From NCBI GenBank assembly GCA_021234535.1, contig CM037842.1, forward strand, positions 7,707,845 to 7,771,844: a DNA stretch of 64,000 bases. The letters run 5' to 3'. The translations under genes and the position numbers were made by a program. The number at the start of each line of letters is the position of its first letter. Position 1 is the stretch's first letter. Positions 23,001 to 31,574 of this stretch are shown piece by piece. Under the pieces are notes generated by a model. The model saw only the letters and a program-made list of their open reading frames with translations, did no database searches and had not been told where the DNA came from. The stretch comes from Stichopus chloronotus. Its lineage: Eukaryota; Echinodermata; Holothuroidea; Aspidochirotida; Stichopodidae.

Positions 23001-26000
23001 CCGTGTTCCCATTTGAGTGAGCGCGGTGGATCATGGTTTTATTGCATCGAGTGGTGTCGAATAACTTGATCCAGAACCGCGTTCCCATTTGAGTGAGTGC
23101 GGTAGATCAACATGTTATATGAACACATTGCATAAGCACGAAAAGGTCACCAACGTTTACAAGTCGGATATCGCACACTAGCACTGTATCACAAAAATGT
23201 ACATGTGCGCGTGTTGCTAACTGCATGCACACTACAACAGCAGCATAGTGTTGGTCATATCATAATTTCGCAGCTTAGCACTAACTTTGTTCCCACTTCT
23301 ACGACGTACTTAGGAGCGTGAGGTATTAACACATGTCAAGAACGTCATTTGTTTTTTAATATGGAGGTAAACATTGCTGGTTTGGCAAATTTGCTCGTGC
23401 TTCTATCTCAGTTAAGAGTTTATTACATCGAAGGCAGTTGACCACTTGACGAATGTTTCTCTTGTTGCACTAAAATGCCATTCGGCAGTTTATATACACT
23501 TTATATCAGGGGTTCAATTTATCGGTAACAGAGCAGATGTAAGAAGAAATTGTTTTGAAAAGCAACATACGGAAAATAAGTCAACGAACAGACCAAATTT
23601 CTTATAAATTATCAGGGCGCAACTTTAAAATCCGTACCATATGAACGTGCTCGCTAGTTCTTTTAATTATACCTGATACCTTGTCCGATTGCTACCGATG
23701 CTAAATTAGTACCATTATCAGAATTGCAGTAACTTAGCCCCTTCTCGGTCAATCAGTAGCGAAATACAGGCAGAAAATGTGTGCTGTACATGTACGCTAC
23801 ACTACTGCACTATGGTGTATACACTTGCCCTACTAGCGACGTGCCCAGCGAGGCTTATGTTAGAACTAATTACCCGCGTTTGCCACCGGAAAGCAAATGC
23901 ATGCCGGGAAGGAATAAACCAGAGATCCAGGGTCACTTGATCTACCGATGTGTTCCCATTACGAACTTTGATCCAGCGCGGTCGATCTGATCTACCCCGA
24001 TGGGTACATCAAAATCGGTGGATCTTGATCTTGAGTGAGCGTTGTTGATCCGCGTTCCCATTAGAGTTTGATCTAGCGCAGTAGATCTTGATCCACTGCG
24101 CTCACTCGAATGGGAACACGGCTCAAAACTCCATATGGACAACCAAAAGTTAAAGATTCATGCAGAGACTGTTCTTCTAAAACATTGTACAAAGAGACCG
24201 CACAACATCAAAGGTGGTGTGGGGCAAGGTTAGACGTCAAACTTGTAGCCTGATCTGTGACCTCGATTGTTTAAGCTTTTGGCTTTCATTCTGTTCACAT
24301 TGCAGGAATAGTGAATTTATAAATGCTCCATTGAGCAGAAACTAGTTGTCCAAGGGACAACCATACATTTTTATTTTGGTTCCTTGCATCAGCAAAGGAA
24401 CCTATGCAGTCAGGTTTGTGTGTGTGTGTTAGTATGTGCATCCGTGACACTTGCTTTAATAGGTAACTCTAACTCAATAGGGGAAACTCAGATGAAAGTC
24501 AAACTTGGTTTGTAGGTTTGCCATATTGAGAAGGTGTGCCCTATTGTTTTTGGTGGAGGTCAGAGTTCATCTGAGGGAACTGGAGGCAAAAGTCTGAAAA
24601 CTTTGTTATGCATGCTCATATGTTCCAACAGTCTCCCTCCAGTGCATCATGGAAGTACTGCTTGAGTTAGCAGTTTCTTGACCAAATGAAGAAGCAGCAG
24701 AGTTGTTTGCACTACTGTAGCTGGTCACACCAGACAAGTTTTGGCTGGATCAGTTTACCTCCTTGTGCTTGAGTGCTAATGTGTGCATTCATGTGTCTTT
24801 TCAATTAGTGAGGTGGACAGGTCACAATAAAGAAAATAAGTCAGTTGGTGTTCTTACCAGTTTAAACTAGACCCCAGAAGTTCCCACCAGGGCATGCTGT
24901 CAGTTTGGTGGATTTTAATGGGCGTAGATGTGATGAGCCTTTTTGCAATTTGCTGAGCCCCTTCTTTAAATGAGAGATTCACAGCTGTTTGTGTTTTGTA
25001 AAATGAATGGGATATTGCTGTATATGGCAGTTCTAAATCAACATCTTCAATTCATTGCATTAATTGAAATGGCTTTTTTGACATTTATGAACTCAGGCAT
25101 ATCATTTTACAGTATGTATATTTCAAGTACAAGGAACCATGCATAGTGCCCTTGGGCTGTTGTGAAATCATGCAAAATACTTCTCTTACGTATTGTATGT
25201 AACACTGTTCATGGTTGGTCACATTAGTATTATGGAAGTGGTTCCATGTGGGTGCATGCGTGTCATGTTTGGGGCCCAATGTCTGAAATGGGCCATTTTA
25301 TAAAAGCGTGAAATATGTTTCTCTCTCTACAGATTTTATGTTACAAAAGTGAGAGTTCATGGTCAGAAATGGACCATATGGGCTATTGTACAAAATAATG
25401 CAATATGCTCCCTTTTACTTCATAATTTACATTATGCTCTCCATCTGTGCAAGGAACCACAGTGCCCTTTGGCTCTTCTTTGGTAAGAATTGAATCATCT
25501 TGTTTCTACCTGATTCAAGACTAGGCTGCTCACAGGATAGACTCTCCTTTTATCATTATGATTCCGACAAGCAAATTTACCTACAAGCAACTAGAAATAG
25601 TAAAATGGTTGCCCTAAATAGGGCCATTTAAGTTTTTCAAAAATGAAGGCATGCTTGTCATGTTTTGGTGTTTTCAGGTTGATGCCATTGACGTATGGTG
25701 TACCATGGCTTCCTTATTGTGTTTGTCATTATGTGTTCTTTAATTACCAAATCACTTATAACCACTTAAGTCCTGTCCAAACTATGCGACTCGATGCGAC
25801 GCAACTACTTGCGAGGAGATTATTCAGACGCGTCACATGGTGTGGAAGCCTTTGCAACCAGTTGCAAGCAGTCACGCATCACAGTCTCATGCGACCGAAT
25901 TACGTGCAACCGACCACAATGGCGGAGTTGCTGATGGAAGAACGTGAAGACAAGTTAATCGAAATGTGGAGAAGTAATCCATGCCTCTTCGACGTAACAA

Positions 26001-29000
26001 GTAAAGAATATTCTAATAGAAATATCAAAACCATTGCTTCTTCGATCTGCGAGAAGTTGCATAGTGTGGACACCTTGCTCTTAAAACTAGTAGGTCGTCA
26101 GTCGCTCACCGCGACGAGGCAGTCTCATCGCAGTGAATCGCGTCGCATAGTGTGGAAGGGGCTAAACCAATAGTGATAACATTTATTGATTCCTTGCCGA
26201 AGGCAGAAGGAATCTATGCGATGGTGATGTGTGTAGGTGTCCGTGGGTGTCCGTATCTGACACTTCTTGTAAACACAATATCTCAAGAAGGGTAACCATT
26301 ACTGATCTCATACTTGGTGTGTTTGTTGTTCATAGTAAGTAGATGATCCATACTGTTCTTGGTAGGGGTCAAAAGTCATTTGAGGTCACCAAAGGTCAAA
26401 CTGTAAAAACCTTGTAAACACAATATTTCCAAACGGGTAACTGTGACTGATCTCATACTTGGTGTATGGGTTGGTCATATTAAGAAGATGATTCCTATCG
26501 TTTTTGGTGGAGGTCAAAGGTCATTTGAGGTCATCAGAGGTCAAACTGTAAAAACTTTGAAAACACAATATCTCCAGAAAGGTAACAGTGACTGATATCA
26601 TACTCAGTGTGTGGGTTGATCATATTAAGTAGATGATTCCTAGTGTTTTTGATCGAGGTCAAAGGTCATTTGAGGTCACCAGAGGTCAAACTGGAAAACC
26701 CTTGTAAACACAATATCTCCAGAAGGGTAACCATGACTGATGTAATACTTGGTGTGTGGGTTGGTAGTAGTGAGCAGAAGATCTCTATTGTTTTTGGTCG
26801 AGGTCAAGGGTCATTTGAAGCCACCAGGGGTCAAACTAAAAATATGTAAACATAATATCTCCAGGGGTCTAACCTTGACTGATGTCATACTTGATGTGTG
26901 GATTGTATATACTAAGTAGAAGACTCCTTTTGTTTTTGAGGGAGGTCAAAGGTCGTTTGAGGTCACCCAAAGTCAAACATTGCTAACACATCTCCAGAGG
27001 TGTAATGTTGACTGATGTCATACTTGATGTGTGGGTAGGCCATACTGGGAAGGTGATCCTTATTGCTTTTGGTGGACATCAAATGTCTTTTGAGGTCGTC
27101 AAAATAAAGGTGGGTTTGGGTTGTAGGCTTATTAATGTGGTGCTTCAAGAACAATAACCGCACTTGATCTCATACTTGTCTTGTGGATAATTCATGTTTG
27201 TTATAATATCACCATGTCGAATGGAATCCAATGGAAAGACTTTTGGCTTTCTGTTTTTATTCTTTGACTTTTGCAGTTTGCATTTTATGGAGTCAGAAAC
27301 AGTCTATTATGTGAGACACCATCCAGACATCCAACAAGGATGAATATGCATCAATTAGTAAATAGAAACTCAGTGGAGAAAACAACGGGTAACCAGATCA
27401 ATAGTCTACAAGACAGGAAATACAACTCACAAAGTAGATTGACACAAGTTACTCCAAATATTCCAAGCGGATCAACATCTTATGTCAGACCTAGTCAAAA
27501 CTTTCTAAACTCATCATATCAAAGGCGCTTGAAAATTGATAATACCATGCCTAGTCAACAGCCAGCAGGTGAACAAGATAAATCTAAACCAGTGGTAAGT
27601 GGTCCTGTAAATACTCCATGGAATAATGCTGCGTATAATATCATTCCCCATTGGCACATGTCATGTGACATAATCCCCTGTAGTCATGGCAACAAGCCTC
27701 ACTGTCATACCACAGTGGGTTCCCATTCTGATGTACCAATAAATGTTCAAAATGAAAGGATTAAAAGCCAAGTAGAATCTGTAGAGAGAGACTCCAGAGA
27801 ACACAATAGGGAAGAAAGCAATAGCTGTGATGAAATAAAAACTCAAACATCACAAAAACTGGATTTACAAAATATTTCTAGAGGTGAATCCCATGAAAGT
27901 AATATTTCAAGAAAGCAAGCAATGGGATCTCATCAAAGAACAAAATCAGTGGCCGATCAACTAGAAGATGCTTCATCTAAACAGGAGTTCAATCGGAAAC
28001 AAAGTAACGACTACGGAATGCCAGGGTTTGACCAGTCAAAGACAACATCTGAAACAAACACTAAAAGCAGCAGTGACTGTGAATGTAAGATACAAGCTAA
28101 CTCAGGAAAGGAACCTGAAAAGAAGATAAATCAGTTTGTTGCATCAGCTAGAAGTCAGCCAAGAGAGCTAAGAAATTCAACTGAGACAGATTCATTTATA
28201 GCAGATGTTGAAGATACCACACAACCAAGACATGTGACAGATTGTATTGGTCAGGTGAGTAGGATTTTTGCAGTAGTAATGATAGCCAATATGTGACAGA
28301 TGCTATTTGCCAGGTGAGTGAGCTTTTTACAGAAGTAGTGATAGTCAAGACATGTGACAGATTCTATTGGTCATGTGAGTGAGTGGAATTTTTACAGTAG
28401 TAATGATAGCCAATAAATGTGTCAGATGCTATTTGCCAGGTGAGTGAGATTTTTACAAAAGCAAGTTTAAATAGCATCTAAGCTGCTGCTACAAATGGAT
28501 CAGGATATCAGTTGAATTTTCACAATAGTTGTGACAGTCAAGATATGGAACAGATGCTATTGGTCAGGGAAAGTGGGATCTTTACAATATTGATGATAGC
28601 CAAGACATGTGACTGATGCTATTGTTCAAGTGAGTTGGATCTGGAAAATCACCAAGTACATTCAATACAGTCAATTATGTCCCATGTTTGCTTCATTAGC
28701 AGGATCATGGATGATCAGTTATGCTCAATTAATCAGCCAAAGGAGAAATTTTATTTTACAGGTCGTTAAAGGAAGACTCTTTGGAAATGCAAAGCGCAAA
28801 CAATTGTGTACTTTATCCAAAGGAAATCTAAAAGGTAAGTTTTAGAACCCCAACTAAAGTTTGAGAAGTTACAAGCAACCTGAAAATGGAAGTTATATAT
28901 TTATGTAAGAGAAGAATATTTTTGAAAGTGATTATTGATGAAAGCTGACCATTAAGAAGAAAACAAATTTTCTGCTCTGTTAGATGGGGAATAATGAAAT

Positions 29001-31333
29001 CATTATGACAGCAGAATCACCAACAGGGAGAATTATTAAAGTATTCATTATTAAAGTAGAATCACCTTTAGGGAGAATGAAGCAATCATTATAACAGTAG
29101 AATCATCTTTAGATAGAATTTACCAATCATTATAACAGTGGAATCATCTATAGGGGGAATTAAGCAATCATTATAACAGTACAATCATCTTTAGATAGAA
29201 TTAACCAATCATTATTACAGTAGAATCATCTTTAGATAGAATTAACCAATCATAACAGTAGAATCATCTACAGGGGGAATTAAGCAATCATTATGACAGT
29301 AGAATCATATATAGGGAGAATTAAGCAATCATTATTACAGTAGAATCACCTATATGGAGAATTAAGCAATCATATTTACAGTAGAATCACCTATAGGGAG
29401 AATTAAGCAATCATTATAACAGTAGAATCATATATAGGGAGAATTAAGCAATCATTATTACAGTAGAATCACCTATATGGAGAATTAAGCAATCATATTT
29501 ACAGTAGAATCACCTATAGGGAGAATTAAGCAATCATTATAACAGTAGAATCATCTATAGGGGGAATTAAGCAATCATTATTACAGTAGAATCACTGTAG
29601 GGAGAATTAAGCAATCATTATTACAGTAGAATCATCTATAGGGAGAATTAAGCAATCATTATAACAGTAGAATCACCTATAGGGAGAATTAAGCAATCAT
29701 TATAACAGTAGAATCACCTATAGGGAGAATTAAGCAATCATTATAACAGTAGAATCATCTTTAGATAGAATTAACCAATCATTATGACAGTGGAACCATC
29801 TATAGGGGGAATTAAGCAATCATAACAGTAGAATCACCTATAGGGAGAATTAAGCAATTTGATAATTACATTGCGCAAATAATAATGTAAGCTACCACTA
29901 CTCTGCTAATGACCCCCAACTTTTTGCCTTTTAGTTCTAGTCATCCATGGAATTACATTGAAGTTAAAAGAGTTCAGTCTTGTGATGAGGACGTTAGTAG
30001 GTCGTCTAACGACAATGTGTGGAAACTTAACCATGACATGTAAAATGGGGTTGATTGTTTTTGCACCCAAGTCACTGGCAAATGTGAAGAAACTTAATCA
30101 TTCAAGGTATAATGACGTACACACAACAGAGTCTGTAAAAAAAATCGGGTGTATATTGACATATGCACATTACAATGAAAAAGGTTGACACCATTATTAA
30201 ATCCCTTAACTGTCATATTTGTAGCACCTAGGTAGTATTTGAAAATATGTATGACATAGTATTTGAGTTAATTTTTCTGGTCACTTCATCACACAATTGG
30301 ATTACTGTAATGGAAGCTCTTAGTGGTCATCGTCATCATCATCTTCAGTGAGTTCAGAAATGAGTTGCACAACTTGTGACATGCACAGTAGACACATATA
30401 ACACATACAGTGTTCTGCAAAATCTGCTTTGGTTGCCAGTTTGGTGCAAACCACAATTAAAGATTTTCAAGTAATATGTTTGCAAACGTGGATCAATTTG
30501 GTTCCAGCCTACAGTCAGGATTCTTTATCAGCCATCTAGATCCTCGTGCTCTCAGTTCAAATCCTGATTTATTGTGTCCAAAGTTAGATCCTCCACTTTT
30601 GAAAACAGACATTTTATAGATTCCCTGATGTACTTTGGAACAATCTGAGTGAGGAAGTGAAATTCGCTTATAAAATGAGTGAATTTGAGAAACTTTACAA
30701 ACTTATTTCTGTAAAGCTGCTTTTACTTTAACTTGACTTGCACCTACCGTTTTTACTTTGTTGTTTACAACTTGTTTTTAGTGTTTAACCTTTTGTTATT
30801 TTAGCTAAGTTGCATTTGTGATATTTCTATCTTGCTTATACAAGTTTTTGTTTCTATCTGCTGTTCTTATGGTTTGCATCGTTCCTGATTTTTGTTTTTT
30901 TAAGTGTTTGAAATGTGAATCCCTGTTGCTGCTTTTTTTGTGTTTTACCTTTTCTTATTTTTGTATAGCACCTTAGAGCTTTTACCTTTTAATAAATCTA
31001 TAAGATACCTTATCTGTATGTACTATTTATCATAGCCCAATTTCTTTTGCTGTCATAACCTATTTTACTGTAAGCAGCAATGGCACAGGCTGCATTATTA
31101 AAACCACACAGTATTCTTGAATTCTAGTTTGTTTTACAATTTCAGGTTCCCTGGAAGATAAACCGTTGCAAGATACCTTGGAAACCGATGGTCTTGAGAC
31201 TTTGAGCGATACCGACAATGAGGAATTTAAAGAAGATGAGCTACTAAAGATCTTAAGAAGAAAACGATCTCTCTTTGAAAATCAGTTGAGGCTGGTTGAT
31301 GAACTCATATCAAGCAAACAAGGCTCTGGTTAG
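13980..31333 (+). CDS. PROSER3-like gene, nine exons, 813 aa
   Basis: Nine exons (13980-14017, 14398-14482, 14614-14993, 15843-16295, 18289-18401, 22412-22545, 27277-28254, 28762-28834, 31146-31333) have GT...AG borders, mutually compatible phases and a total of 2442 nt, exactly 814 codons with the stop. The product is hydrophilic and Ser/Gln/Asn-rich, with no signal peptide or membrane segment. Blocks that recall vertebrate PROSER3 are DDPFLDSS...YHPS near the N-terminus, YIHRFRHEAPRSREERF with a following WWL, a SSEGIGSSSP block, DEDDILHQWRLRQKMEEA, and a C-terminal coiled-coil-like helix ending ...NQLRLVDELISSKQ. The family name rests on recall of these motifs, not a search. The molecular role of PROSER3 is not established and I infer none. 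The protein is longer than vertebrate versions because of the large exon 7. Confidence 0.7.
14191..14420 (+). repeat. Tandem copies of exon 2 acceptor region
   Basis: Four units starting at about 14191, 14263, 14331 and 14392, each containing ATGA(T/C)CCATT(C/T)TT after a GGTTA or CTTAG lead. Spacing is 72, 68 and 61 bp. The last unit is the real exon start. Confidence 0.75.
14398..14482 (+). CDS. PROSER3-like exon 2
   Basis: Acceptor AACCTTAG before 14398, donor CAG/GTTGGT after 14482. Encodes DDPFLDSSPASAFYHPSLPR... Its acceptor region is the last of four tandem copies of a 63-72 bp unit. An upstream AG at 14337 would add 20 codons in frame without a stop. Confidence 0.7.
14614..14993 (+). 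CDS. PROSER3-like exon 3
   Basis: Acceptor CCCTTTAG, donor TTG/GTAAGA. Encodes 126 residues, Ser/Asp/Pro-rich, including SFSK-like acidic-serine stretches (SSSLIKVSPSSSSW). Ends in phase 2, completing a Trp codon with exon 4. Confidence 0.8.
14994..15842. other. Intron 3
   Basis: No recognised repeat. A small open frame at 15557-15739 has no support as an exon. Confidence 0.5.
15843..16295 (+). CDS. PROSER3-like exon 4
   Basis: Acceptor TTTTGTAG, donor GAG/GTTAGT. Starts with the most conserved-looking block, WYIHRFRHEAPRSREERF, then an NLWWLSP motif, then a basic region. A Gln/Glu-rich run (QEHQQQEQEEQEEQ) follows and the exon ends with an EKAQHLLEV helix. The Gln/Glu run is encoded by CAG/GAG triplets near 16130-16175 and could be length-variable. 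Confidence 0.8.
16550..16820. repeat. Dispersed repeat, copy 1 (intron 4)
   Basis: Aligns directly with 63735-64000: shared blocks include TTGTGATG...CACATGTGATT, AAAAGCTTT, and TAGAAATTATA.GT.AAGAAAAC. It ends close to a shared TGACATCAT. Family unknown. Confidence 0.6.
16821..18288. other. Intron 4 remainder
   Basis: Non-coding. A short direct repeat of ATCAACCAGA(C/T)ACATCAACC at about 17865-17900 is the only structure noticed. Confidence 0.45.
18289..18401 (+). CDS. PROSER3-like exon 5
   Basis: Acceptor TGTGGCAG, donor AGAG/GTATAG. Encodes SESSFLSEPIISSEGIGSSS..., in phase with exons 4 and 6. Confidence 0.75.
18690..19595. repeat. About 40-bp minisatellite in intron 5
   Basis: About twenty degenerate copies of a unit around GGTTATATGGTGTGTAA, ATCATTGATGAAGTGGCT. 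Two alternating variants (ATCATTGATGAAGTGGC and CCACTGATAAAGTGAC) give a higher-order unit of about 75-80 bp between 19250 and 19500. Confidence 0.85.
19596..21262. other. Intron 5 remainder
   Basis: No gene seen. A patch near 20280-20330 resembles 11020-11070 (GTAAG(G/A)GATTTCAGT), suggesting another old dispersed repeat. Confidence 0.4.
21263..21923. mobile_element. TTAA-flanked MITE, copy 2 (intron 5)
   Basis: Inverted relative to the copy at 728-1390. Starts TTAAAGTGATTGCATGTG and ends CACGTAATCACTTTAA, giving 661 bp with the TTAA boundaries. It sits in the intron before exon 6. Confidence 0.7.
21930..22322. repeat. About 21-24 bp minisatellite
   Basis: Repeated TGTGTGATGGTGGACAATGTA-type units. 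Because the unit length is mostly a multiple of three, both strands stay open for 125-140 codons. These frames are repeat artefacts, not genes. Confidence 0.85.
22412..22545 (+). CDS. PROSER3-like exon 6
   Basis: Acceptor TGCGTTAG, donor AAG/GTACGT. Encodes 44 codons ending with DEDDILHQWRLRQKMEEAK, a charged helix matching the remembered DDILxQWRxRRK motif of PROSER3. Too short and embedded in repeats to stand out as a long open frame. Confidence 0.75.
22976..24147. mobile_element. 1.1-kb TIR element with 24-bp flanking direct repeats
   Basis: Long terminal inverted repeats begin AGCCGTGTTCCCATT at 22999 and end with the complement at 24123; about 33 of 35 outer bases match. Subterminal repeats of GTTCCCATT and of GATCTA/GATCCA occur inside. 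Immediately outside on both sides is CAAAACTCCATATG(A/G)ACAA followed by CCAAA (22976-22999 and 24124-24147). No transposase is seen, so this is a non-autonomous DNA transposon in intron 6. Superfamily not assigned; TIR style recalls PIF/Harbinger-ISL2EU elements. Confidence 0.75.
24378..25475 (+). mobile_element. Hairpin-headed repeat, copy 1
   Basis: Starts with a hairpin (GGTTCCTT...AAGGAACC, 24378-24402) followed by CTATGCAGTC and a TG microsatellite. Then come degenerate tandem monomers with GGGGAAA(C/G)TCAGATGAAAGTC and AGGTCA-type motifs, ending near GCAAGGAACCACAGTGCCC. A close copy is at 33917-35215. Related heads occur at 26188 and, inverted, at 55804. The architecture recalls pearl or Helentron-like elements with central tandem repeats. 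Confidence 0.65.
25770..26162 (+). mobile_element. Harbinger-type element with MADF fragment
   Basis: Ends are G(T/C)CC(T)...TCCA(A/C)ACTATGCGAC inverted repeats (25770 and 26162), flanked on both sides by TAA (25767-25769, 26163-26165). A 3-bp TAA/TTA duplication is the PIF/Harbinger hallmark. Inside, from the ATG at 25918, is an open frame of about 48 residues (MAELLMEEREDKLIEMWRSN...KEYSNRN) resembling the start of a MADF/Myb-like DNA-binding domain, the usual second Harbinger protein. The domain is cut short, so the copy is a deletion derivative. Confidence 0.7.
26188..27110 (+). mobile_element. Hairpin-headed repeat, copy 2, tandem AGGTCA monomers
   Basis: Head hairpin GATTCCTT...AAGGAATC (26188-26214), then about six monomers of 110-145 bp. 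Each carries AACACAATATCTCCAGAAGG, a TGACTGAT.TCATACTTG block, and a GGTCAAAGGTCATTTGAGGTC block. Perfect DR1 sequences AGGTCAAAGGTCA occur at 26511 and 26656. It lies in intron 6, just before exon 7. Confidence 0.75.
27277..28254 (+). CDS. PROSER3-like exon 7 (large, low complexity)
   Basis: Acceptor TTTTGCAG, donor GGTCAG/GTGAGT. It has 326 codons open throughout, rich in Asn, Ser, Gln and Lys, with a short His/Cys patch (HWHMSCDIIPCSHGNKPHCH) near residue 130 of the exon. That patch could bind metal, but it matches no domain I know. Its last 30 bases and donor are tandemly repeated downstream five more times. Confidence 0.8.
28226..28640 (+). repeat. Tandem copies of exon 7 donor region
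   Basis: The exon end (CATGTGACAGATTGTATTGG then TCAG/GTGAGT) is followed by five degenerate copies around 28290, 28352, 28420, 28547 and 28609. Several keep a CAG/GTGAGT or CAT/GTGAGT that could serve as a donor. Use of the second would shift the frame and hit a TGA. Confidence 0.75.
28762..28834 (+). CDS. PROSER3-like exon 8
   Basis: Acceptor ATTTTACAG, donor AAAAG/GTAAGT. Encodes VVKGRLFGNAKRKQLCTLSK..., a basic segment. Phases fit exons 7 and 9. Confidence 0.7.
29005..29860. repeat. 40-bp minisatellite in intron 8
   Basis: About twenty copies of ACAGTAGAATCACCTATAGG plus GAGAATTAAGCAATCATTAT, with blocks of near-identical copies (29270-29740). Confidence 0.9.
30340..31030 (+). mobile_element. 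LINE 3' end fragment (intron 8)
   Basis: Plus-strand remnants of the C-terminal tail of a non-LTR element: an LLWLPVWC-like block near 30430, then VPKVRSSTFE near 30580 and LWNNLSEEVKFAYKMSEFEK near 30640-30690 across frame changes. A T-rich 3' UTR follows, ending near AATAAATCTATAAGATACCT. No catalytic RT part is present, as expected for 5'-truncated insertions. Confidence 0.6.
31146..31333 (+). CDS. PROSER3-like exon 9 with stop
   Basis: Acceptor AATTTCAG. Encodes an acidic stretch (ETLSDTDNEEFKEDELLK), then a Leu-rich helix, and stops at TAG 31331-31333. The last about 60 bases, stop included, are repeated three more times in the 3' UTR. Confidence 0.8.
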
Positions 31334-31574
31334 ATTAGAAAAAAGTGGTTCCCTTTGAAACTCAGTTGAGGCTGGTTGATGAACTCATATCAAACAAACA
31401 AGGCTCTGGTTAGATTTAGTGAAAAGTGGTTCTATTTGAAAATCAATTTAGGCTGGTTGATGAACTCATATCAAACAAACAAGGCTCTAGGTTAGATTAG
31501 TGAAAAGTGGTTCTATTTGAAAATCAATTGAGGCCGGTTGATGAACTCATATCAAACAAACAAACTGGCTCTAA
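31272..31574 (+). repeat. Tandem copies of final exon end, stop included
   Basis: Four about 80-bp units, each with TTTGAAA.TCA.TTGAGGCTGG and GAACTCATATCAA.CAAACAA. The first unit is the end of the coding exon; the other three lie in the 3' UTR, two of them with the TAG equivalent preserved in sequence. Confidence 0.85.

Noticed and set aside
27661..27846. Minus-strand frame opposite exon 7
   Set aside because: Shadow of the plus-strand coding exon.
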